A stretch of 64,000 bases of DNA from Parietichytrium sp. I65-24A (lineage: Eukaryota; Sar; Bigyra; Thraustochytrida; Thraustochytriidae): assembly GCA_012862575.1 (NCBI GenBank), contig BLSF01000028.1, forward strand, positions 457,644 through 521,643. Direction: 5' to 3'. The notes beneath the pieces were generated by a model. The model was not told the DNA's origin, ran no database searches, and saw only the letters and a list, made by a program, of their open reading frames with translations. Of this stretch, positions 10,549 to 19,371 are shown one piece after another. The position numbers and the translations under genes were made by a program. Numbering within the stretch: position 1 is the first letter of the stretch; each line of letters begins with the position of its first letter.

Positions 10549-11780
10549 GTGCTGAATTCGAGCACTCATTTCAGGCAGGTACTCAACTCAGTATACAAGG
10601 CATTTACAGTGAAGGACCATTTTCTTTCTACCCGAATACAATGACTTAACTTTTCGAGACAAAACTTCCATTTTTCACGTGTCAGCTTAGTTCTTCGGCC
10701 ATTAAACCGAACTAGAAACAAAGAGCGACATTGACTCTGACTCTGAGCTAAGGATTTTGGTATGTGTGGTGTGTTCGACCTTCTCAGAGTTGCCACATAT
10801 TTCTCGACTCTTGCTGAGATCTTGGAAGTGGCTTCAAGAAATATGATATTTTTGTCATGTTGTACATTTTTCAAAGAAATGCACCCCTCGCGACCATATA
10901 TTCCCTGTTCGATTCACGCGCGACTGCATCACATGTGTTGAAAGTGCAAATATCCATGCATCTTCACGCAGTGAACTCGAAGCACGCGTTGAGAGTTGGA
11001 GACGTGAGGAAGTTAACCTTCCAACTTTGCCCACTGTTTAAACCTGAAAAAGTCATTGAAAATTTATCTACAGAGAGGCTGGTGGTCTACGAGCCCATCA
11101 AACGAGCACAAGTGGCGCGGGCGACATGTGCAAGCCCGTAGGCAAATTGTGGGCCTACTGCGACATTGCCAATTGCAATGACACTGCACTGAATGGCGGC
11201 AATGGCATTACATGGCAATGGTATTGCAATAGCATTGACTCGGAACTTCGAACTTCGAATTTGAGATTGAAAACGGATAGTGCTATAAAATCATACGGGT
11301 CCACCAACTCTGATACTGTTCCGCTACGAAACTGGATTAAGGGATACTTATAATATAGTACTAATAGACTCCGGAATGGAGAAAAAAATGCACACTACAA
11401 GACACTCCGCGCTCGAAAAGAGCTTAGGCGTGTTTCTAAAGAGGCAGTCAATCATTAGAAAGAATGAAAGCATTTTGTGAGAACTACACCAGCCCATCAG
11501 CAAGTGGCTGAGAGCAGGTCAACAGGAAAGGCACAGGCGTCGGCTCGCTGATGCCAAGGACGCGCCTGGAGGAGCCTAGTGCAGGAGAACAGCAGTGACA
11601 AACGACGAGCGCTGAAGTGAGCACGAACCAAGGGCTGGCTGGGCTTGGTTTCTAAAGACCCTAAGGAGGCGGCAGGAGAGGCAGGCAAGGCGCCGTCTTG
11701 ACGGACGACACTCGCTGGCACAAGACGAACAAGCCAAGTGTGGAGTTGCGAGGTGATATTTACGCGGCGCCCGTCTCCAA
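10549..11780. other. Intergenic region
   Basis: No supported gene in about 1.2 kb. Bases 11150-11245 carry degenerate repeats of GCAATG/CATTGC words. The stretch 11490-11780 is GC-rich and is probably the 5' leader of the WW/PH gene. Small open frames here (such as 10857-11141) lack recognisable domains. Confidence 0.4.
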
Positions 11781-12854
11781 ATGGCAGCTTTTCAAGGAGA
11801 GGAGCAACCTCGGATCGAGTGCGGAGATTTCGATGATGGAGAAGAGACTCCGAAGGAAGTGTCCTCCAAAGACATACTGAATATCTGGGCGCACCATGAG
11901 GATACGCAAGGGAGGAGCTATTTTTACAGTGCAATCACCAATAAATCTCAATGGGTGCTGCCAGAAGGAGAGAACGACTGGCTGGAGTGCAAAGACGAGA
12001 AGGGAAAGACGTTCTACCACAACGCACACAGTGATGTCTCAATTTGGGAACATCCGAGCACATATGGCTCATCGAAATGGATAGAATGCATCGACAAAGA
12101 CTCTGGAAGAACGTTCTTCTACAATGTGAAGGAGCGCAAATCTGTTTGGCTGCGGCCTGAAAGTGGTGGTTCTCAGCCAGGGCAGCTTGACCAAATCACT
12201 GCAAGTCTTGCAAATGCAGCGCTAGATTCTTCTTCCCACTCAAGCTCCGATACATCCTCGGCTCCAAGTGGCTCATCGAATGGGCATGCAAAGCCTTGCT
12301 CACAGCAAGACAAGGATGATTCAACTACACGAAAATCGGACTCCCACGAAGAAGTTTCCCTGCAAAATAGGCTTTATGTTGAAGAATCAAAAAGGTCGGA
12401 CAGCCAATCGACGGATTCCTCCGAGGACCCCTTCACCATCAGCACGCTGTCGGAAGGCGAGTTCCACGATTACGTCATGAAAGAAGGTGGCGGCACAACA
12501 ATGTTCGGACGCCGTTCTTGGAAACGAAGGTTTCTCGTCCTCAAAGGTGGAGAAATTGCTTGGTTCAAATCTTTCAAGGACTATATTTCTGGAGTTGGCC
12601 CCTTGAAAGAACGTTGGACCAGTTTAGGTTCTTACAGAATGGAAGAGTCTCTTGCTGATCCCCTTGGCCTTCGTCTCTTGCCAGCATCCTCTCAGTCTCT
12701 AGATCGCGTTTGGAATCTCAGGTGCGAGAGCGGAGATAAGAAAATCTCCCTGATGGAGGCCATGTCTCCTTTCGTCGTATCACGGGGTTTTGTGAAGTCG
12801 TTGGACAAGCAATTGAGCGGACGAAGATTTCTGAACGATAGCGAAGAAAGTTGA
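11781..12854 (+). CDS. Protein with three WW domains and a C-terminal PH-like domain
   Basis: This is a 357-residue intronless protein. Residues about 33-130 hold three consecutive WW-type repeats. Each has an opening Trp, an aromatic strand (SYFY, TFYHN, TFFYN) and a closing Trp followed by Pro (SQWVLP, SIWEHP, SVWLRP). A Ser/Thr-rich, acidic and probably disordered linker runs from about 135 to 225. From about 230 the sequence (GEFHDYVMKEGG, then RRSWKRRFLVLKGGEIAWF) reads as the first strands of a PH domain, which extends to near residue 335. WW domains bind proline-rich peptides and PH domains bind phosphoinositides or proteins, so a membrane-linked adaptor is a reasonable inference. I do not know a named ortholog. 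The start has a good AAAATGG context. Confidence 0.82.
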   Translation: MAAFQGEEQPRIECGDFDDGEETPKEVSSKDILNIWAHHEDTQGRSYFYSAITNKSQWVLPEGENDWLECKDEKGKTFYHNAHSDVSIWEHPSTYGSSKWIECIDKDSGRTFFYNVKERKSVWLRPESGGSQPGQLDQITASLANAALDSSSHSSSDTSSAPSGSSNGHAKPCSQQDKDDSTTRKSDSHEEVSLQNRLYVEESKRSDSQSTDSSEDPFTISTLSEGEFHDYVMKEGGGTTMFGRRSWKRRFLVLKGGEIAWFKSFKDYISGVGPLKERWTSLGSYRMEESLADPLGLRLLPASSQSLDRVWNLRCESGDKKISLMEAMSPFVVSRGFVKSLDKQLSGRRFLNDSEES

Positions 12855-15800
12855 ACATCAGTGCTTTTTACATAGGATTGCTCTCAATCGGTTGTTGTCG
12901 CCAATAACTCAAACTTTCGGGATGTAGCCAATAATTCATATATTTGAAGTGACTTAGTTTTCTTGTTACCGGTACTACCCTGTAATCATTCTTGTGTTTC
13001 CCCCTCCCTGGCAAAGGTCTAGCGCCGGATTAGGAGCAGTTGCCTGAGTTCCAGGCGATTCTCCAGCGTGAAATTGAGCAGCTGTAGTACTTGTACAGCT
13101 CCCCCTGCCATAGAAGGGTGGAAGATATTTTCCCGGGCCGACTCCGCAAGCAACGGCTGTAATCAATGGCTCACTATCGTAGAGCTTAATTGTGCAGTAA
13201 GAATTTGTCTATCGTCTTCGTCGTGTGTTCATCATACTCATGTGAGTGCAAGAGGAACAATCTAGGCTTGGACGTTTGACCGAGCTCCTTCGGCAGCTCT
13301 GTCTCGATGCAACAGGAGTTACACCTTTGAAATGCACAGGACCCGGGCAGGATTAAAAATAAGTTTATTTAAAATATATTGTTGGTTCTCTGAAGGATTG
13401 CCAGATTTCTGGAACGCGGATGCGAGATTGATTGATTGCCAGTTTATCTGCGGAAACTGCGGAACTCGGAAATTTACTGTGATCATCAGCGAGATCCCGA
13501 ACAAATCTGCGTGCGTTTTGACTCGAACACGTAAGTACACTTTGCAGCAGAGAAATTCGAAGGTGAAGAGTGTAGCTGTTTTGTTGCATTAGTAGAAGCA
13601 AATATCCGTGGAAGGCTTCGGTTCTTTGAACAAGAGAGCGACTGGAATGTCAATGAAAGCAAGAGAAAAAAAAAATTGTACTTGACTTGGTTGGTCGTCC
13701 AAAGACACAATAAATCCATTCTGGGTGATCATGATCGATCGAGATCGCCAGTCCCGAAGAAAGCGAAGCTTTCGAGATTGTCTCCGGAATTGCTGCAAAA
13801 GGTTTTAATTGCACTTGTTGAAAGAAGATGGCAGGCTGAATTCAATCCATTTATATAGCGAGAAAAAGCACTGAAAGGCGCGAACAAGTGTGAGCAGCCT
13901 ATGAAACCTGACGGTGACAAGGTGCATCACGGGGCCCAGCGAGATCCAACGCGCAAGAAGAGTTATGGTGTAATCAAATGAGGAAGAGGAGGAAAAGTTG
14001 TCGCTGTCTATTGGGACCAGTCGATTTATGTGCAACAGTGAAGAGAAACGTCAGAGTGACAGAATATCCGAAAATAACGGACGAGACCTGTAAATGGTTG
14101 ATTGAAAAGAGGAGTGTTTTGTGGTTCTTCTAACGGGATTTGAGTTCGGTGATTGCTCGATCGTGAAACACGATGAGATTACGTTTTAGCGAATGAGCTG
14201 TCCGACATGATTACTTTATTTTGTTGAGCATTCCAGCGCTGCCCCATCAGCTTGTGATGCCCGTTCATCCAGGGTGCAAGGTGCGCTGCGCATGTTGAAT
14301 CACAGTGATTGCTTTCGACGATGTCCTAAATGATCGATTTTCTTCAACAACGAAGTGCGAGAGAAGCTGCACTTTGAAAAGCAATCAATTTCGATTCATA
14401 TGGTCGTATCGATCCAACAAACGTTTCCATCAGCAAGTTTTCGCCATCGAAAATGGGCGCCGCGAGCGAAAACCTACCGGATCTGATCTGATAATCTTTG
14501 CCCACACATAGATTTGTCTCCCAAGAAGCTCTTGAAGCCACATCAAGAAGTACATTCACGAAGACGAGTCGACTCTAATTCCAAATCAGAATATGGAATT
14601 TCAACTCTTGAGGGTGTCTGTCCGACTTGATTCAGAGGCCAAAAAAACATTGCAAAAGATTTGCGATCGTTATCGGGTGGGAGGCGTGGGGTGGGAGTTC
14701 CTTGGCTCGAGGAGTCGCAGTGTCTCGGGTTGGAGCTTCGAGATAACAGGTGAATGACAGAAGCCGATTTCACGAAACAGACAATGTTGGAGCCCTTGAA
14801 CATGAAGCGGAACCCACCGAGACAGCGTCGCGCTGGAGATTGGATTCCAAGAACATACAAGAGCCAAACCTTGACACTAACTAAAAGAAAATTGCGAAGG
14901 TCCACGTACTCAGTACTCGAGTACCGGAACTCACAGTCAGTACTCATTCGGGGTGAATAAGTTGTGACGCGTAGGCACTGCAGCACTTTATTGCAGGGGG
15001 CTACAGCTGCTCACTGTTGTTCGCCTCCGCTGGAACTGCAAACCATGATGACGCAAGGCACAGCGACATTCTACTAACTTTTTTGTTGAGAGTCTGCCAA
15101 TGTCTGCCACCTTCCGAGTTAAGAATTAACTCTGGAACTTAGATCTTGAAAGGCATTTCCAGCAAAGAGAAAGTGTGCACTAACCAAAACATGCTTGACG
15201 TCCTCACGTCCTTGGCGTTTTTTTGGGCGGTCCAGTTCTCACTGTCACTTGCTCGAAGAATGATTAAGCTTACTCTAACAAAATGGGTCTTGATCACGCG
15301 TACTCTCGGGGCTGCAAGGAATCACTGCCTCGGAAAAGCAGTTCAGAAGTTAAAATTTAAAGGAATCATGGAAATCAGAGGAGCATGTGGAACATGGTGA
15401 TGATGATGACTCTCCTTCTATGGTTTCTGGCTGCACTCACCTTACTGTGTCACTCATCCACTCAGTTAGCATTCGGCCACGGTACAAATAAGGAGGAATT
15501 TGTAAAGTTATGATAAGAGTTTTGGTAACAAGACGTGGGAATCGGAGTAGCGAAGGCCTGAGATTTCAAGTTCGCTCTATTGCCAAGCCATTCAAGTTCT
15601 AATGGATAAGACTATTCTACAGCTAAATGTAGAGCTACACTGACCAACCTACTTCTCCTACCGCGGCTTGGTCACCGGTGCACAAAATTCGCGAGTGTCA
15701 CAGTGATAAACCTAAGGCTGCTAGTCCAATTGCTGCATTGTATACTGCATAGCATAGTAGGGGAGGGAGAATGTTGACAGCGACGGTGTCGGGGAGGTTT

Positions 15801-16915
15801 CACATAACCCTACCTGGTACTGTGAACCAAAGGTGATTGATTGACTGACATCGATTTTGAGCGGGGTGCCGATGGGTGCCAAACGGGGGGAACAAAGGGG
15901 CGGAAGTACGCTTAGGAGGCGCTACTGTGGTCACCTGAGAACGCATCTCATCTTCATAACTAAGTTATAGCTACAGTTTTGGTATCGCGTATCTCGGATG
16001 GAGCTAGGGAGGAGTGTGATGGATGTCTCAACATAGCTTACTGCTATGCCTACTCTCGGAGGTGGCTGGGTTGGTTTTATCTCACTTTCATTGTGCGTAC
16101 TCCATCTTGGTTCCTATAATTTCCATAGGAGCGAGTAATACACCTCCTTGGCCCATTGCGATGATAGCAGGGACTAAATGCAGTTTACTTAGACAAAGCA
16201 ATAAGCCTGGGCACGCAGTGTGTCCTGGCCCACCTAATGGGCGGGTAAGAACTCTCAACCCTCTCACCTTATACACCGTACACTTTTGACCGCAAATTCT
16301 CTGCTCCACCACGATTGACCACCAGCGCAGTTCACTTGTGTTCGCGATCTCGCCCCAATCGCCCCGGCCCACTGACAGCGTCGCTTTCACGCATGCATAG
16401 GATCACTTCTTGGTAAAACACCTGCGCTGGTGCAAATCGCGACGCATCGCTCGCGCACGAAACCCTTCTCGCATTCTGTAGGTCCTCTTCGCGTTGCTTC
16501 GCTTCGCTGAAGGGTCTGTTAATTCTATAGTGGCTGCCGTCGCGAACCTTTCGTGTCGGCGCTCAAGGCGTCAGCGATAACAGCGAAGCATCGCTCCTTT
16601 TGGAAATTTTGCTTTGGTTTCCAGGTCTGGGTCGGCGAGTACCCTCCACAGCTTCTCTTCCACTGGTGACGCCCTGTACGGCTCAATCTTGTTTTGTTCT
16701 TGCTCGCAGAATTGGTCGGGAGTCCCGAGGCGAAGATTCTCTTTGTTGTGGCCGAGAAAAAGCTCTGACCGAGGAGGTGTCGCGGTATTCATCACCGCAT
16801 CAATTCGAGCAGCCGTTTTGACTTCTGTCGTGTTGGTGGGCCGAGCCATCTTTGGCTCTAGCTAGAACTTCGTCGCCCGAGATCGACGCTTCGAGTTTGG
16901 AAAGGAATTTTCACG
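12855..16915. other. Gene-poor 4 kb region
   Basis: This is the longest stretch without a convincing gene. It is AT-richer than its surroundings and has only short open frames on both strands, none with a recognisable domain. One motif cluster GTACTCAGTACTCGAGTAC lies at 14906-14924. A strong acceptor-like sequence (T-rich tract then CTCGCAG) ends at about 16710 and could mark an intron in the 5' leader of the next gene; a possible donor GGTAAGA lies near 16245. I saw no tRNA, snRNA or transposon signature. Confidence 0.4.
16571..16849 (-). CDS. Possible small hypothetical protein
   Basis: This is a 92-codon open frame whose ATG sits in a strong context (AAAGATGGCT) and which diverges from the NIPA-like gene only 66 bp away. 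The composition is hydrophilic and not low-complexity, for example RASPVEEKLWRVLADPDLE. No domain is recognised. Against it: it overlaps a good plus-strand splice acceptor, and both neighbouring frames are also open. It may be chance sequence inside the leader of the NIPA-like gene. Confidence 0.25.
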   Translation of the reverse strand: MARPTNTTEVKTAARIDAVMNTATPPRSELFLGHNKENLRLGTPDQFCEQEQNKIEPYRASPVEEKLWRVLADPDLETKAKFPKGAMLRCYR

Positions 16916-18775
16916 ATGGATACTGTACTCGAAGATGTGCTTTTTAGGTTGCTAGATTCGAAGGACGATGAATGGAGCAACATGACTTCGTACCCCAAAC
17001 ACGATAGCGCTTTTGTAGCTTGCTTCAATATTTCTTCGGAAGTAGCATGCACTCCATCGGATACAGATAGCTCTTTGTGGGGGGTTGGAGTTGCCGTGTC
17101 AATAATAGGATCCATTTTGAGCAATTTTGGAGTGAACACGCAAAAGTATTCCATGATCAAAGAGATTCGAGCGGGAACAACGCGTTCCTACATCAAGCAA
17201 CCAATCTGGATGCTCGGCCTTTTAATGGTTTTCTTGGGAGCCGTCGCTGACTTTGGCGCTTTGGGATTTGCCGCTCAGAGTTTGATCACTCCAGTCGGAG
17301 GGTTCACAATGGTTGCAAATCTCTTCTTTGCATCTATGTGGCTTGGGGAGACAATTACCAAACTCGATCTTGCATCGACTGGGCTCATCATTGTCGGCAT
17401 CATCCTCGTTGCTGCTTTTGCGGACAAGAGCTCGCAGTGTTTTACTGTCGACAATCTGCGATGTCTGTATACGAGGCCTCAATTCATAGCCTACGCTGTT
17501 GTTATCGGGGCAACGATCATCGGTATCTATGCCATCATTGTTGTTGTCCGCAAGAGGGTCGCAAAGCTTCAAGAGAAGGAGGAGACTGCTTCCAAGTCGT
17601 ACTCCCGGTATAGAACTGTTTTCCCGCTGCTATGTGCGTCTTTGTCCGGACTCATTGGTGCTCAAAGCGTTTTGTTCGCGAAGAGTTCAATTGAGATTCT
17701 CAAGTCTGCTTTCCGAGGAAACCCCGAGTTTGCTCGCTTTGAGACATATTTTATTGTTATTGCTATGCTTGCAGCAATATTTGGGCAGATTCATTGGCTG
17801 GCCATGGGTTTGAAAGAATTCGATGCAGTCATTATGGTCCCAGTATTTCAGTGTGTGTTTGTGGTGTTCACCATCATCGGTGGCGGGGCCTACTTCGCCG
17901 AGTTTAGAGGCTTCAATAAGCTTCAGACCATCATGTTCCCTGTTGGTGTTCTCGTACTAGTTCTTGGTGTGCTCGGACTTGCTCTTCATGAGTCTCGGTC
18001 AGCAGAGGAGCTCTTGGATGACGGTTCCGTCACTGTTCTTGGCGAGGAGTCTGATCTGGAGTGTGGTGACAAAGATGGAAAGGATTGTTCATCGCCTGGC
18101 CATTTTGGCGGAGCCTCTTCGGACTCCAATGACGATGATGCCGACAGTCGATCCGAGAATGGAGTATCTATCAACCTCTCGACGAATGGCGCAGATTCGG
18201 TAAAATCACCTGGGCAAACCCCTTCTTCTGAGCATGGTGCCTCCCCAAGAGAGCGAGACAGTGCTGCTCTGCGAAGGAGTGTGTCACGATACGACGAGTT
18301 TAATCGCCTTCTTCCATATGGCGCTGTCGCCGGGCGCCTTACCCCCGCATTACTGCTTTGGAATGAAATGGAGCCCATTTTCCACCGTCACGGACACGGG
18401 GCTAGCTTTACCTTCGGACAGCACCACAGCGATGACCAGCCTTCCGCGCAGTCTCACAGCCTGTCTTCCTCATTTAGCCTGGATAACCTTCGCCGGCTCT
18501 CAGTACCGCATCGGCGGTCACCTCGTCATTCCACATCTCGCCAGCCGAGTGACAATGCTGACAAACCTGACTCACCTTCACAGAAAAGCGGTCGGGATAA
18601 AGCTGCAAGTTTTGCGGGGATTGAGCATCTCCTCTCAACGAGTCAGAAGAATCTTCCTGTGCAGGAAGACTCTAGCTCTGAAAGTTTAAGTGATGTCGAG
18701 GAGGAGTCTGAGGATGAGGCCGACAAAGGCAGCAAACCCAAGTCCAAGTCCAAGAAGAGTTCCAAAGGCAAATAA
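16916..18775 (+). CDS. NIPA-type magnesium transporter (DUF803 family)
   Basis: This is a 619-residue protein. Residues about 45-365 form the NIPA core of roughly nine membrane helices in the drug/metabolite-transporter fold. Recognisable stretches are GVAVSIIGSILSNFGVNTQK, the family-typical GALGFAAQSLITPVGG, and SALIGAQ-like sequence in the second half (SLSGLIGAQSVLFAK). NIPA proteins carry Mg2+ and related divalent cations across plasma or endosomal membranes. After the core comes an unusually long cytosolic tail of about 250 residues rich in Ser, Asp and Glu, with a Lys/Ser-rich end (SKSKKSSKGK). The tail is probably disordered and could be a phosphorylation target. The ATG has an ACGATGG context. 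Confidence 0.88.
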   Translation: MDTVLEDVLFRLLDSKDDEWSNMTSYPKHDSAFVACFNISSEVACTPSDTDSSLWGVGVAVSIIGSILSNFGVNTQKYSMIKEIRAGTTRSYIKQPIWMLGLLMVFLGAVADFGALGFAAQSLITPVGGFTMVANLFFASMWLGETITKLDLASTGLIIVGIILVAAFADKSSQCFTVDNLRCLYTRPQFIAYAVVIGATIIGIYAIIVVVRKRVAKLQEKEETASKSYSRYRTVFPLLCASLSGLIGAQSVLFAKSSIEILKSAFRGNPEFARFETYFIVIAMLAAIFGQIHWLAMGLKEFDAVIMVPVFQCVFVVFTIIGGGAYFAEFRGFNKLQTIMFPVGVLVLVLGVLGLALHESRSAEELLDDGSVTVLGEESDLECGDKDGKDCSSPGHFGGASSDSNDDDADSRSENGVSINLSTNGADSVKSPGQTPSSEHGASPRERDSAALRRSVSRYDEFNRLLPYGAVAGRLTPALLLWNEMEPIFHRHGHGASFTFGQHHSDDQPSAQSHSLSSSFSLDNLRRLSVPHRRSPRHSTSRQPSDNADKPDSPSQKSGRDKAASFAGIEHLLSTSQKNLPVQEDSSSESLSDVEEESEDEADKGSKPKSKSKKSSKGK

Positions 18776-19371
18776 TAGAATAGAGCTTGTCTGCTGGAAG
18801 TAGTGCGATAGTGTACTGTACCATACTTGCGCTGTTGTAAGATTGACTGTGAGTTGATAGTCCTTCTGCTTGAGAACGTTTGAAGAGTCGTTCGTTGTGT
18901 TGAATTGCTGATCGGTATGAATGACATAAAAATTTACAAACAACAACAAATTTTGAAATGACACCCCACCTTCCGATAGAGTTTGTTTACGCTCTCACTT
19001 CGTGGCTTCAAAATGATTGATTGATCTTTTTGATCTGTTCTGAAAAAAATTCTAAGATTACTACTAGTAGTTGCTGTAAAGTTCAAGGAGCGATTCTGTG
19101 TTCGCTATGTTTCCGTTTCACAAGGTTCCCCGTGACAATGCCTCACATGTCTCACGTAATTTCGAGTAGTAGAGTACCTTGGCCTATTTATGACCATGCA
19201 CGATTTAATTTGGACCGCTCTTACACTCTCTGCTAAGTTATTGAGATTGAACTCTAGCTAGAGGTGGACAAGTGCACAGACACTTGAAAGGTGATAGCAC
19301 AATTTGGAAACAATGAGGGCGCGGGCGAGGGGCCAAGCAGGGAGCCGAGAAAAGTTGGAGAGACCCATGAA
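18776..19371. other. Intergenic region
   Basis: About 600 bp between tandem genes, with no recognisable gene. It should hold the 3' end of the NIPA-like transcript and the promoter of the coiled-coil gene. The reading frame of the downstream gene is open back to 19291 (GTG), just after an in-frame stop at 19285. Confidence 0.4.
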
